From: Mycolicibacterium chubuense NBB4
GTDB taxonomy: Bacteria > Actinomycetota > Actinomycetes > Mycobacteriales > Mycobacteriaceae
Assembly: GCF_000266905.1 (NCBI RefSeq)
Contig: NC_018027.1
Location: forward strand, 620,001 to 684,000
Length of the DNA: 64,000 nt
Direction: 5' to 3'
The notes under the pieces are model-generated. The model was not told where the DNA came from. It searched no databases and saw nothing but the letters and a program-made list of their open reading frames with translations. Position 1 is the first letter of the stretch, and each line of letters starts with the position of its first letter. Positions 26,188 through 35,138 of this stretch are shown here, piece after piece. The translations under genes and the position numbers were made by a program.

Positions 26188-27863
26188 TGGTCACCGCGTC
26201 CCCGCGAGCAGACGTGAACTCGCACAAGAACGGCCCGAAACGCGCGATTTCGCGTCTGCTCGCCCTGGTCCGCAACACGTGGCGGACGCTGACGTCGATG
26301 GGCACCGCGCTGGTGCTGCTGTTCCTGCTCGCGCTGGGCGCCATTCCCGGCGCGCTGCTGCCGCAACGGAGCCTCAACGAGGGCAAGGTCGCCCAGTACA
26401 TCGACGACCATCCGATCCTCGGCCCGTGGCTGGATCGCCTACAGGCCTTCGACGTGTTCTCCAGTTTCTGGTTCACCGCGATCTACGTGTTGCTGTTCGT
26501 CTCACTGGTGGGCTGTCTGACGCCCAGGCTGGCCGAACACCTGCGCAGCCTGCGCGCCATGCCGGTTCCGGCGCCCCGCAATCTGGCGCGGCTGCCCAAG
26601 CACCACACCGCGCAAGTCCCGGGCGACGCCGCCGCGATGGCCACCTCCGTCGAGCACACGCTGCGTGGCTGGCGCAAGACCACCCGCCGCGACGGCGAGT
26701 CGGCCGGAGCCGCTCCGTCGGCGACATCGAGCATCGAGGTCTCGGCCGAGAAGGGCTATCTGCGCGAGTTCGGCAACATCGTGTTCCACTTCTCGCTGCT
26801 GGGCCTGCTCGTCGCGGTCGCGGCCGGCAAGCTGTTCAGCTACGAGGGCAACGTGATCGTCGTGGCGGACGGCGGACCCGGGTTCTGTTCGGCGTCCCCG
26901 GCGGCGTTCGACTCCTTCCGGGCCGGCAACGTCGTCGACGGCACGTCGCTGTATCCGATGTGCCTGCGGGTCAACGATTTCCAGGCCAACTATCTGCCGA
27001 ACGGGCAGGCCACGTCGTTTCAGGCCGACATCGACTACCAGGCCGGTGACGACCTGACCGCGGGCACCTGGCGGCCGTATCTGCTCAAGGTCAACGAGCC
27101 CCTGCGCATCGGTGGCGACCGGGTCTACCTGCAGGGGCACGGGTACGCGCCGACGTTCAGCGTCACGTTCCCCGACGGCAAGACCCGGACGCAGACGCTG
27201 CAGTGGCGCCCCGAGGACCAGATGACGCTGCTGTCGTCCGGTGCGATGCGATTCGACCCGCCCGGGGGTACCTACGCCGACGAACGCGACCGCCGCAAGA
27301 ACCAGATCGCGATCCAGGGCCTGTTCGCCCCGACCGAGCAGCTCGACGGCACGCTGCTCTCGTCCCGCTACCCCGCGATGAACGAGCCCGCGGTGGCGGT
27401 CGACATCTACAAGGGCGACACCGGCCTGGACACCGGGCGGCCCCAGTCACTGTTCAGCCTCGACCCGCGGATGGTCGGGCAGGGCCGGCTGACGAAGATG
27501 GCGCGGGTGAACCTGCGCGCCGGGCAGGACACCCGGTTGCCGGACGGCACGATCGTGCGGTTCGACGGTGCGGTGCCGTTCGTCAACCTCCAGGTGTCGC
27601 ACGACCCGGCCCAGGTCTGGGTCCTGGTGTTCGCGATGACGATGATGGCCGGGCTGCTGGTGTCGCTGATCGTGCGCCGCCGACGCGTCTGGGTGCGGCT
27701 CACCCCGGGCCCTGCGGGTACGGTGAACGTCGAGCTGGGCGGTCTCGCACGCACCGACAACTCGGGGTGGGGCGATGAGTTCGAACGGCTGACGGCGCGG
27801 TTGCTCGCCGGGTTCCAGACCCTCGCGCCGGTCGAGGAAGAGAAGAAGGCGGATCGCGCATGA
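26187..27863 (+). CDS. resB: Cytochrome c biogenesis protein ResB (system II)
   Basis: 558 residues. Three N-terminal helices (MGTALVLLFLLALGAIPGALLP; FWFTAIYVLLFVSLVGCLTPRL; FGNIVFHFSLLGLLVAVAAG), a large external domain and a final helix (VWVLVFAMTMMAGLLVSLIV). Partner of CcsA in the haem delivery and ligation complex of system II; the His in FHFSLLG is a candidate haem ligand. ATG 26187 overlaps the ccdA stop; the stop overlaps the ccsA ATG. Confidence 0.93.
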   Translation: MVTASPRADVNSHKNGPKRAISRLLALVRNTWRTLTSMGTALVLLFLLALGAIPGALLPQRSLNEGKVAQYIDDHPILGPWLDRLQAFDVFSSFWFTAIYVLLFVSLVGCLTPRLAEHLRSLRAMPVPAPRNLARLPKHHTAQVPGDAAAMATSVEHTLRGWRKTTRRDGESAGAAPSATSSIEVSAEKGYLREFGNIVFHFSLLGLLVAVAAGKLFSYEGNVIVVADGGPGFCSASPAAFDSFRAGNVVDGTSLYPMCLRVNDFQANYLPNGQATSFQADIDYQAGDDLTAGTWRPYLLKVNEPLRIGGDRVYLQGHGYAPTFSVTFPDGKTRTQTLQWRPEDQMTLLSSGAMRFDPPGGTYADERDRRKNQIAIQGLFAPTEQLDGTLLSSRYPAMNEPAVAVDIYKGDTGLDTGRPQSLFSLDPRMVGQGRLTKMARVNLRAGQDTRLPDGTIVRFDGAVPFVNLQVSHDPAQVWVLVFAMTMMAGLLVSLIVRRRRVWVRLTPGPAGTVNVELGGLARTDNSGWGDEFERLTARLLAGFQTLAPVEEEKKADRA

Positions 27864-28846
27864 ACACCACCCACATCGATCTGGGGCTGGCCCGGTATTC
27901 CGACTGGGCGTACACGTCGTCGCTGGTGGTTCTGGTGGTCGCGCTGCTGCTGCTGGCCGTCGAGCTGGCCTACAGCCGCGGACGGAGCGTCGAGACGCGG
28001 GAGCTGGTCGGCGCGACGTCGGGGCGATCGGGCGCCGTCGCGGGCGACAGTGCGGTCCCGGGCCGTGTCGTCGACGCGCCGCGACGCCCGTTCGACGAGC
28101 GGCTGGGCTCCTCCGGGCTCGCGCTGGTCTACGTCGGCATCGGCCTGCTGGCGGCCTGCATCGTGCTGCGCGGGCTGTCCACCGCGCGGGTGCCGTGGGG
28201 CAACATGTACGAGTTCATCAACCTCACCTGCTTCTGCGGGCTGGTCGCCGGAGCCGTCGTACTGCGCCGTCCGCAGTACCGCTCGCTGTGGGTGTTCGTT
28301 CTCGTTCCCGTCCTGATCCTGCTGACCGTCTCGGGTCACTGGCTGTACTCGCATGCCGCCCCGGTCATGCCCGCGCTGCAGTCCTACTGGCTGCCCATCC
28401 ACGTGTCGGTCGTCAGCCTGGGATCGGGGGTGTTCCTGGTCGGCGGTGTCGCGAGCATTCTGTTCCTGCTCAAGATGTCGCCGCTGGGTGACCGCACCGA
28501 CGCGCTGGGCCGGGTGGTGCAGAAGTTGCCGGACGCCCAGACGCTGGACCGGATCGCGTACCGGACAACGATCTTCGCGTTCCCGATCTTCGGGTTCGGC
28601 GTCATCTTCGGGGCCATCTGGGCGGAGGAGGCGTGGGGCCGCTACTGGGGCTGGGATCCCAAGGAGACGGTGTCGTTCATCGCCTGGGTCGTCTACGCCG
28701 CCTACCTGCACGCACGCTCGACTGCGGGCTGGCGCGACAAGAAGGCCGCGTGGATCAACGTGGTCGGGTTCGTCGCGATGGTCTTCAACCTGTTCTTCAT
28801 CAACCTGGTGACGGTCGGCCTGCACTCGTACGCTGGCGTCGGCTGA
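27860..28846 (+). CDS. ccsA: Cytochrome c biogenesis protein CcsA/CcsB-type haem lyase subunit
   Basis: 328 residues, multi-spanning. The WWD-type haem-binding signature appears as WGRYWGWDPKETVSFIAWVVYAAYLHAR, and conserved His residues flank it (SGHWLYSH, LHSYAG at the C-terminus). Together with ResB it exports haem and attaches it to apocytochromes such as those of the bcc-aa3 chain. A polar insert (about residues 40-80) separates the first two helices. Last gene of the hemL operon. Confidence 0.95.
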   Translation: MNTTHIDLGLARYSDWAYTSSLVVLVVALLLLAVELAYSRGRSVETRELVGATSGRSGAVAGDSAVPGRVVDAPRRPFDERLGSSGLALVYVGIGLLAACIVLRGLSTARVPWGNMYEFINLTCFCGLVAGAVVLRRPQYRSLWVFVLVPVLILLTVSGHWLYSHAAPVMPALQSYWLPIHVSVVSLGSGVFLVGGVASILFLLKMSPLGDRTDALGRVVQKLPDAQTLDRIAYRTTIFAFPIFGFGVIFGAIWAEEAWGRYWGWDPKETVSFIAWVVYAAYLHARSTAGWRDKKAAWINVVGFVAMVFNLFFINLVTVGLHSYAGVG

Positions 28847-28873
28847 GCCGACTGAGCCGGCTGAGCCGACAAG
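28842..28873 (+). repeat. Three near-identical TGAGCCG direct repeats after ccsA
   Basis: The heptamer TGAGCCG recurs every 10 bp at about 28844, 28854 and 28864, each followed by AC or GC. The first copy contains the ccsA stop codon. Followed by a purine-rich stretch that may serve the next gene. Confidence 0.65.
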
Positions 28874-28897
28874 GGACGGGGAGGAAGGGGTCGATGG

Positions 28898-30058
28898 TTG
28901 TCTGAGGTTCCGAGCAGTTTTCGGGCGCAGCAACGATTCACCGATCCGATGGCGATCCCGCCTGCCGAGTGGACGGCTCCGACGCCTCCCGACGGCGTCA
29001 CACCGGTCTCCATCGCTCCGGTAGGGCCTACCGATCCACCCGCCGCCGACGCGGCACCCTACCTGGACCTGTCCACCGTCGCGTTGCTCGGCAAGGCCAG
29101 GCGGGCGCCGTCGGCGGGCTGGCGCAAGTGGCTGTACTGGGGTTCGGCCCGGCTCGTCAACATGGGCGAGAGTCCGGCGGCGGTACGGCACGACACCCTG
29201 GTCGCACAGGTCCAACGCCCGCTGCGGGGCTGCTACCGGATCGCGATGCTGTCGCAGAAGGGCGGCGTCGGCAAGACGACGATCACTGCCACGCTGGGCG
29301 CGACGTTCGCCATCACCCGCGGAGACCGCGTCATCGCCGTCGATGCCAACCCCGACCGCGGCACGCTGAGCCAGAAGGTGCCGCTGGAGACGCCGGCCAC
29401 GATCCGGCACCTGCTGCGCGACGCGGAGGGCATCGCGTCCTACAGCGACGTGCGCCGGTACACCTCGCAGGGCGCCAGCCACCTCGAGGTGCTCGCTTCG
29501 GAGAGCGACCCGGCGGTGTCCGAGGCGTTCAGCGCAGAGGACTACTCGCACACCCTCGAGGTGCTCGAGCGGTTCTACAGCGTCGTGCTCACCGACTGCG
29601 GCACCGGCATGCTGCATTCGGCGATGTCAGCGGTGATCGACAAGGCCGACGTGCTGGTGGTCATCAGCTCCGGTTCGGTGGACGGTGCCCGCAGCGCGTC
29701 GGCGACGCTGGACTGGCTCGACGCCCACGGCCACGAGGACATGGTGCGCAACTCGATCGCCGTCATCAACGCGGTACGGCATCGATCGCGGCGCAGCCGA
29801 ACCAAAGTCGACCTGACGAAAGTCACCGATCATTTCGCGCGACGGTGTCGTGCGGTGTGTCAGGTGCCCTTCGATCCGCACCTGGAGGAAGGCGGCGAGA
29901 TCAGCCTCGACCGGTTGCGGGCCGAGACCCGGGAAGCGCTGCTGGAGTTGGCCGCCACGGTGGCGGACGGATTCCCCGGGGCGCGGCGGGTGACCGACCC
30001 GGTCGGGTGGGGCGACGGCCGGACGGTCAGGAGCGCGGCTTGTCGTCGCGGGGGGTGA
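28898..30058 (+). CDS. MinD/ParA-type ATPase (Rv0530-like)
   Basis: 386 residues. The deviant Walker A is MLSQKGGVGKTTITATLGATFA (about residues 115-135); Walker A-prime IAVDANPDRGTLSQ and switch region VVLTDCGTGMLHSAM follow. A 100-residue Pro-rich N-terminal extension precedes the ATPase. Such proteins in mycobacteria accompany ESX and Mce loci as well as division; role here unknown. Start TTG 28898 lies after a purine-rich stretch. Its 3' end overlaps a convergent small gene by 32 nt. Confidence 0.85.
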   Translation: MSEVPSSFRAQQRFTDPMAIPPAEWTAPTPPDGVTPVSIAPVGPTDPPAADAAPYLDLSTVALLGKARRAPSAGWRKWLYWGSARLVNMGESPAAVRHDTLVAQVQRPLRGCYRIAMLSQKGGVGKTTITATLGATFAITRGDRVIAVDANPDRGTLSQKVPLETPATIRHLLRDAEGIASYSDVRRYTSQGASHLEVLASESDPAVSEAFSAEDYSHTLEVLERFYSVVLTDCGTGMLHSAMSAVIDKADVLVVISSGSVDGARSASATLDWLDAHGHEDMVRNSIAVINAVRHRSRRSRTKVDLTKVTDHFARRCRAVCQVPFDPHLEEGGEISLDRLRAETREALLELAATVADGFPGARRVTDPVGWGDGRTVRSAACRRGG

Positions 30059-30191
30059 TCCGCCGCAGGAAGTCCGGATCGTCGTCCGGCCCGATCACCC
30101 GGGTGTGCGATCGATTCACAGACATCCGGGCCACCCGCCAGCCGACGTAGACCAACGCGGCCAAGACGAGAATCAGGAGCAAATACGCCAC
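30027..30191 (-). CDS. Small single-span membrane protein (Rv0530A-like)
   Basis: 54 residues: an N-terminal helix (VAYLLLILVLAALVYVGW) followed by a basic, then acidic tail (RVARMSVNRSHTRVIGPDDD ... ITPRDDKPRS). Start GTG 30191 has AGGAGG 6 nt upstream, among the strongest sites in the window, and a TATATT promoter behind it. Overlaps the convergent MinD-like gene by 32 nt. Matches the small gene annotated at this position in M. tuberculosis. Confidence 0.88.
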   Translation of the reverse strand: MAYLLLILVLAALVYVGWRVARMSVNRSHTRVIGPDDDPDFLRRITPRDDKPRS

Positions 30192-30210
30192 TCAAAACCT
30201 CCTTCCTGCC

Positions 30211-30216
30211 AATATA
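30211..30216 (-). promoter_or_regulatory. -10 element of the Rv0530A-like gene
   Basis: TATATT on the minus strand, start predicted near 30204, giving a short leader containing AGGAAGGAGG. Confidence 0.55.
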
Positions 30217-30227
30217 CGCGCCGTGGG

Positions 30228-30233
30228 TACGCT
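30228..30233 (+). promoter_or_regulatory. -10 element, leaderless start of DUF4229 gene
   Basis: TACGCT followed by 6 nt and GTG 30240. The divergent TATATT lies about 12 nt away. Confidence 0.5.
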
Positions 30234-30239
30234 CGGACC

Positions 30240-30584
30240 GTGTCTGAGGACGGAGGGCGGAGATCCCGCCTACTGCTTGATGTGTTGGCCTACACTGCCG
30301 CCCGGCTGGCGCTCGTCGCCGTCGTGACCGCGGTGATTCTCGGTGTCGGTCACCTGGTCGGGATTCGCGAATTCCCGGTCACTGTGGCACTGCTGTTCGC
30401 GATCGTGATCGGCCTGCCGCTGGGGATCTGGCTCTTCACGCCGCTGCGTCGGCGCGCGACGGCGAGCATGGCCGCGCTGGATGAGCGCCGGCGCACCGAC
30501 CGTGCACAACTGCAAGCCCGATTGCGCGGCACCAGCGCATCCGAGCCGCCACGAACGGAGAACGGCGAGCACCGGGACGGATGA
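30240..30584 (+). CDS. DUF4229-type small membrane protein (Rv0531-like)
   Basis: 114 residues. Two helices (VLAYTAARLALVAVVTAVILGVGHLVG and VTVALLFAIVIGLPLGIWLF) are followed by a basic, helical tail (LRRRATASMAALDERRRTDRAQLQARLRG). The arrangement fits DUF4229. Start GTG is leaderless. Function unknown. Confidence 0.8.
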   Translation: MSEDGGRRSRLLLDVLAYTAARLALVAVVTAVILGVGHLVGIREFPVTVALLFAIVIGLPLGIWLFTPLRRRATASMAALDERRRTDRAQLQARLRGTSASEPPRTENGEHRDG

Positions 30585-30754
30585 CCGGCCGTCTCGGCGA
30601 ATGGCCCTGTGCTAGGCCTTCTTCGGCCGACGGTGCGGGTCCTTTCCATGGCAATCAGAACGCGCGCCCGCTTCGATACGGCAACGTCGTTGCCACCCGG
30701 TCCGCAAATATTCGGGCTGCATAGCCGCGACCGAAGCGGGGTAACCCACGTCAC

Positions 30755-31171
30755 ATGAGCAATCAGCCCGTGATGGACCGCCCCAGGGTGATCAGCAGTC
30801 ACAGAAACATCTCCAGCCACAGGCCGGTGAATAGCCAGAAGCAGGTGTACAAGCGCTGGCTCCACGAATTGTGGGCGGGGGACCCCGTCGTCGACGAGTT
30901 GGTGTCCGAGGATTTCGTCGGCCACTGGCCCAACCGCGATGTGCACGGCCCCGCCGAGCTGCAGACGATCATCGACAGCACCCGTGGCAGGCTGCGGGAG
31001 CTGGCGTTCGTGATCGATGTCGGTCCGTTCATCGACGGCGATCTCGTCGCGGCCCGGTGGATCGCCACGGGCTCGGGCAAGGACGGACCCGCCCGGTTCA
31101 CCGGTAACGACATCCTGCGCGTGATCGACAACAAGGTTGTCGAGTACTGGGCAGGATCCTCGCGCGGCTAA
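30755..31171 (+). CDS. SnoaL-like / NTF2-fold protein
   Basis: 138 residues. After a 28-residue polar N-terminus with repeated SSHR/SHRP pieces, the NTF2-like fold reads VYKRWLHELWAGDPVVDELVSEDFVGHWPNRDVHGPAELQTIIDST, typical of SnoaL-like polyketide cyclase relatives with the WPN and H positions in the pocket. Reaction unknown. Its stop overlaps that of the convergent Bat-like operon (CTAA, 31168-31171). Confidence 0.82.
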   Translation: MSNQPVMDRPRVISSHRNISSHRPVNSQKQVYKRWLHELWAGDPVVDELVSEDFVGHWPNRDVHGPAELQTIIDSTRGRLRELAFVIDVGPFIDGDLVAARWIATGSGKDGPARFTGNDILRVIDNKVVEYWAGSSRG

Positions 31172-31893
31172 CCGGTTGCGGCGTCGCGCAGCAGCCGACG
31201 CAGGGCGTCGAGCGGATCGCCGGCCGTCGGATCGAGCCGGAGTTCCCGCGGAGGCCGGTCCGGCTCGGCCGCGGTGACCGGAGGAGCCGCCGGCGCGGCG
31301 ACGCCGGCAGGAGGCGCGGACAACGGTGGCGCGAGGGGTGCCACCCTTCCGAGCGCACCGAGTTTGGCGGCGATGCGCGCGGCGGCGTCCTCTCTGATCG
31401 CGCGGCGAGCCGGGTCCGGGTCCTGGTTGCCCGCGAAACAGCCCCCGGGTGCGCCGGTGATCACCGAGAGCGCGCTCTCGTAGTTCGTCCGCGCGGTGTC
31501 CAGCCTGGCCTCCCAGGCGTCGATATCGCCCCGGCGTTCCCGGACGAGCTCGAGGTTGACCCGCGCCGGACAGGACTCCGCGACGTCGACTCCCGCGACG
31601 GCCCGGGCGAACTGCGTGTCGGCGACGTCCAACCGGTCCTGGAGCACCGCGAGGTCGCCTGCCGCGAACGAGGTGTTCGCGGGTTCGATGACGTCGGCGA
31701 TTCGCAGCAACGACACGTCTTCGCCCAGTGCGCCGATGGCGCCCGACGCATAGTGGCTCTGGGCTGAATGACCGATGAGCACCACGGAGATCAACTTCAC
31801 GGCGACCGCGAGAACGATCAGCGCCGGCGGCGTGGACCACACCAGCAGGCGGCGCCGGCCTCTCAGCCGGGAGGGCAGCTTCCTGCGCATCAC
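31168..31893 (-). CDS. Membrane-anchored helical protein at the end of the MoxR/VWA operon
   Basis: 241 residues. One N-terminal helix (LLVWSTPPALIVLAVAVKLISVVLIG) is followed by an external helical region (about 60-165, with two Cys at CPAR and GGCFAG) that could be TPR-like, then a Pro/Ala-rich C-terminal 70 residues. The position matches BatC-type TPR partners of Bat operons, but no clear TPR consensus is visible. GTG 31893 overlaps the preceding stop. Confidence 0.72.
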   Translation of the reverse strand: MMRRKLPSRLRGRRRLLVWSTPPALIVLAVAVKLISVVLIGHSAQSHYASGAIGALGEDVSLLRIADVIEPANTSFAAGDLAVLQDRLDVADTQFARAVAGVDVAESCPARVNLELVRERRGDIDAWEARLDTARTNYESALSVITGAPGGCFAGNQDPDPARRAIREDAAARIAAKLGALGRVAPLAPPLSAPPAGVAAPAAPPVTAAEPDRPPRELRLDPTAGDPLDALRRLLRDAATG

Positions 31894-32801
31894 GGCAGCA
31901 CCTCCCGGCGAGTGGAGCGGGCGCGGCGCAGGTCGCGTGCGGACAGATAGATCTCGGCCAGCAGCAGCGCCGAGGCCAGGATCGCGAGGTACCAGTAGAA
32001 CTCGTCGCGCTGATTCGCTGTGCCTGCGGCGGGCTGGTCCGCGGTGCCGGGCGCTGGCTGTGCGGCGCGGGGTAGCGCTTCGCCGGGTTCCCGTGCGACG
32101 AAGGGGACGCCGAGTTGGTTCGCGACGGAGCGCAGCGTGGCGTCACCGGGCCCCTTGTCGTACCCGAACACCGCGCCGCCGTCGACGGCGTCGGTGTCGA
32201 AGGCGCCCTGCGGTGCGGTCGACCGGCCTGCGCCGGACCCGAGGTAATAGACGAGGTTCTCGGAGTGCGGATACTGCTGACCCGCGGCGATGAGTTGATA
32301 GCGAAGCACATTCGCCGCGGCTGCCGCGTTGACCTGATCGGCGGGGGCGTCGGGGTATGGGTTCAGCGCCTCGATCACGGGTCGCAGGCTCCAGGTGTCC
32401 TCCGACAGCGGCCAGTCGACCGCGGGCCTGGAGGCGAATGCGATGACCGCGAACCGCGCCCCGGGGTGTGCGTGGATCACGGCTTCGATGTCGTCGCGCA
32501 TGCCCGACATCCGTGTCGTGCCCCCGAAGTCGGCGATCGCGGAGTCCGCCGAACGATCCACGACGAAGTAGATGTTCTCTCCCGCCGCGGTCTTGGCCGG
32601 GCGCTCGTCGTGCACGGTGCCGCTCCCGGGTCGCGCAGCGGCCAGCAGGACCAGCAGCAGCGCGAGCGTTGTGGCGCCCCAGCGCAGGAACGCGCCGCGG
32701 CCGGTTCCGACCGCGAGCCGCAACGCGATGAGGCGCACGCCGACGAGCACCACGGCGACGACCCCGAGGATCAGCGGTGGCAGCGCGGGGTCGAACGTCA
32801 T
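31890..32801 (-). CDS. VWA-domain membrane protein, BatA/BatB-like (second copy)
   Basis: 303 residues: N-terminal helices (LILGVVAVVLVGVRLIALRLAV; WGATTLALLLVLLAAARP), a von Willebrand A domain, and a C-terminal helix (FYWYLAILASALLLAEIYLSA). The MIDAS region reads NIYFVVDRSADSAIADF, where the DxSxS motif is changed to DRSAD, so metal binding may be weakened. A later MIDAS Thr could lie in DFGGTTRMSGM. ATGA overlap with the upstream VWA gene. Confidence 0.82.
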   Translation of the reverse strand: MTFDPALPPLILGVVAVVLVGVRLIALRLAVGTGRGAFLRWGATTLALLLVLLAAARPGSGTVHDERPAKTAAGENIYFVVDRSADSAIADFGGTTRMSGMRDDIEAVIHAHPGARFAVIAFASRPAVDWPLSEDTWSLRPVIEALNPYPDAPADQVNAAAAANVLRYQLIAAGQQYPHSENLVYYLGSGAGRSTAPQGAFDTDAVDGGAVFGYDKGPGDATLRSVANQLGVPFVAREPGEALPRAAQPAPGTADQPAAGTANQRDEFYWYLAILASALLLAEIYLSARDLRRARSTRREVLP

Positions 32802-33796
32802 CGCCGGACCGCCGTCAGCGACACGCCGAGCAGCCCGGCCAGCGCCAGCGCGGCGATCAGTGCCGGGTCTGGCGCGTCCCGGCGCTGCTCGGCACCGGCG
32901 CTCCCGTGGGTGGCCGATCGAATCGCATCCAGTTCGCCGTCGAGCGCAGCCGGATCGAAGCGGACGAACGAGCCGTCGGTGGCCTTGGCGATCGTGGCCA
33001 GCGACGCCGTGTCACGTCCGGCGGTGGCGACGGTGTCGATGCGTACGCCGGCCCGCCGGGCCATGTCGGTGACCTGCGCGTCGGTGTAGAGCGAGGGCCG
33101 GGTGTCCCCGGGCGCCCGCAGCACCCCCGGCCCCAGGTAGACCAGTGAGCGCTGGGTCTCGCTCCCTCGCTCGAAGTCGGGGAATCCGGTGAGGCACAAC
33201 GCGAGCACATCGGCGACCGTCGGTGTGTAGTCGGTGTAGGCGACCGGTGCCGAGAAGGCCTCGGTGCGGGCCCGCAGCGCGACGGCCCCGGCGGGAGGGA
33301 GCGTTCCCGCATCGGCCTCGGCCTGTGCTCGCGAAGCCTGGGCGAAGTCCCCGAAACGCCCCGCCGCGAACTGATAGTCCCGGGTCAGCGGAACCAGCCG
33401 CCGGTTCACCGAGGTCAGCCCGATCCGCTCGGTGCCGTAGGTGGTGGCCTGCCGGGCGAAATAGTTGAGGAATGCACCGGTGGCCGGATCGGCGACGGGC
33501 TGTCCGACGCACAGCATGATGTCCTCGCGCGGTCGGGCGGCGTCGGAAAAGGATCCCGTGGGCCGGGCGCCGGCGAGCACGGTCACCGCGAACAGCAACG
33601 TCAGGAACGTGAGCACCATTGCGGTCGCCAGCGTCTGGCGACGCACCACGGCGCGGTACTCGGGCAGCCGGGTCAGGCGGGCGGTGTGAGCCAGCGGCTG
33701 TCGCCGGTCGGCGGTGTTGCGGTTCGGCAGCAGCCACACCAGCGCCACCACCAGGATGAAGCAGCCTGCGCCGACGGCCGCCACCGGCCACCACAT
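32798..33796 (-). CDS. VWA-like membrane protein, BatA/BatB-like (first copy)
   Basis: 332 residues with helices at the N-terminus (WWPVAAVGAGCFILVVALVWLL; TLATAMVLTFLTLLFAVTVLAG) and C-terminus (ALIAALALAGLLGVSLTAV). The domain between has the VWA layout, but the MIDAS DxSxS is replaced by DIMLCVGQPVADP, so it probably does not bind metal classically. ATG 33796 overlaps the previous stop (TGATG); GTG 33805 is an alternative. Confidence 0.78.
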   Translation of the reverse strand: MWWPVAAVGAGCFILVVALVWLLPNRNTADRRQPLAHTARLTRLPEYRAVVRRQTLATAMVLTFLTLLFAVTVLAGARPTGSFSDAARPREDIMLCVGQPVADPATGAFLNYFARQATTYGTERIGLTSVNRRLVPLTRDYQFAAGRFGDFAQASRAQAEADAGTLPPAGAVALRARTEAFSAPVAYTDYTPTVADVLALCLTGFPDFERGSETQRSLVYLGPGVLRAPGDTRPSLYTDAQVTDMARRAGVRIDTVATAGRDTASLATIAKATDGSFVRFDPAALDGELDAIRSATHGSAGAEQRRDAPDPALIAALALAGLLGVSLTAVRR

Positions 33797-34269
33797 CAAC
33801 TCCACGAGCGGATCAACTCTTCGGTGCGAGCTCCCAGTCGGTCGACGTCGGCTGTCGACGTGTCGTCGAACTGCGCTTCTCCGAGCGCCTCGAGTACCGT
33901 TGCGGCAGAGGCGAGTTCGGTGTCGGCGAATGCCCGCAGCTGCATGTACTGGACCCGTCGACCGGTTGCCTGATGCAGAAAGCTGCGCAGCGTTCGGCTC
34001 AGCGCGGCGCTCGCCTGAACCCGCGAGAGCTCCTCGTGCCGGTGCCGCCGGGTGATCTCCCTGGCGGTCCGCGCGAACCGGTAGCGCAGCACCCGGGAGT
34101 GCAGGGATCTGATAGCCGGAATTCCGCGCAGCTTCTGAGAGGGCATCGTGGCCACCAGAAGTACTGTGTACCAGGCGATCACGAGCACCACCAGAACGCA
34201 GCCCAGCCACAGCCACCACCAGGAGTAGCCCGGCGGCCCGCTGACGAACTTCAGCAGATCATCCGGCAC
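33796..34269 (-). CDS. Small membrane protein of the MoxR/VWA operon (DUF4381-like position)
   Basis: 157 residues. One strong helix (WWWLWLGCVLVVLVIAWYTVLLVATM) then a basic, helical cytoplasmic domain (HSRVLRYRFARTAREITRRHRHEELSRVQASAALSRTLRSFLHQATG). Topology and position match the DUF4381-type protein found between DUF58 and VWA genes in Bat operons, though identity is uncertain. GTG 34269 overlaps the DUF58 gene by 11 nt. Confidence 0.75.
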   Translation of the reverse strand: MPDDLLKFVSGPPGYSWWWLWLGCVLVVLVIAWYTVLLVATMPSQKLRGIPAIRSLHSRVLRYRFARTAREITRRHRHEELSRVQASAALSRTLRSFLHQATGRRVQYMQLRAFADTELASAATVLEALGEAQFDDTSTADVDRLGARTEELIRSWS

Positions 34270-35125
34270 GCGACCACACACCGGTCATCTCGACGATCCC
34301 GCGGCGCAGCCCGTCGGTGCCCGAGAGTGTGACGTGGGGGATCGCCCTGGAGGCCATCAGTTCGGCCAATCGCCGGGCACGCTCCTTCTCGGCGCGGCGG
34401 TAGGCGGCCACGACGCGCGGTTCGCGGGCGGCCGCACCCAGCACGGAGCGGCCGGTCGCGACGTCGTAGCCGCCGTCGCCGCCGATCGCGACGGCAGGCA
34501 TGTCGGCGACAATCGCCCACATCACGTCATGACGTCCGGTGACCCGCGTCAGCGCGGCCTCGAGCCGCGCGTCGGCATCGGGTTCGTCGGACACCACGAC
34601 GACGAGCATCCGATGCCGGTAATGCTCTGCCACATAGGTCAATTGGCACGCGATGTCACTGGATCCGCGGCTCGTGGCGACGTGGTTGCGGTAGCAGTGC
34701 AGCAGACTCTCGATGTGGTTCTCGCCCCGGCGCTGCCGCACGCGGGCGCTGCCGCCCGCGTCGCCGTACACCATGCCGATCTCGTCGGATCTGCCGAGCG
34801 TGATCAGCCCGACGGCACCCAGGATATGCAGTGCGACATCGGATTTGCGCTCCCCGCTCGGCGCCGGAGCGGTCATGTTGCGGCCGGTGTCGGCCACCAG
34901 CAGGATCTTGTGGTGCTTCTCGGAGACGAACCGTTTGATCAGCACGCTGCCCGAGCGGGCCGAGGCCTTCCAGTCGATGTCGCGGACGTCGTCGCCGGGC
35001 ACGTACGGTCGCAGCTCGTCGAATTCCAGTGTCCGCGTGTGCAGCAACGCGTAGCGGCCGCCTTCGAGCATGCCGCGGGTGTCACCGCCGAAACGCGTCT
35101 TGACCCGGTTGAGGTACTTGCCCAT
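34259..35125 (-). CDS. DUF58-domain protein
   Basis: 288 residues. The DUF58 signature is LEFDELRPYVPGDDVRDIDWKASARSGSVLIKRFVSEK (about residues 33-70), followed by a VWA-like fold with ILLVADTGRNM as a remnant MIDAS strand. DUF58 proteins are constant partners of MoxR ATPases. Starts 13 nt after the MoxR gene. Confidence 0.9.
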   Translation of the reverse strand: MGKYLNRVKTRFGGDTRGMLEGGRYALLHTRTLEFDELRPYVPGDDVRDIDWKASARSGSVLIKRFVSEKHHKILLVADTGRNMTAPAPSGERKSDVALHILGAVGLITLGRSDEIGMVYGDAGGSARVRQRRGENHIESLLHCYRNHVATSRGSSDIACQLTYVAEHYRHRMLVVVVSDEPDADARLEAALTRVTGRHDVMWAIVADMPAVAIGGDGGYDVATGRSVLGAAAREPRVVAAYRRAEKERARRLAELMASRAIPHVTLSGTDGLRRGIVEMTGVWSRAG

Positions 35126-35138
35126 GGTCAGGCCCCGC

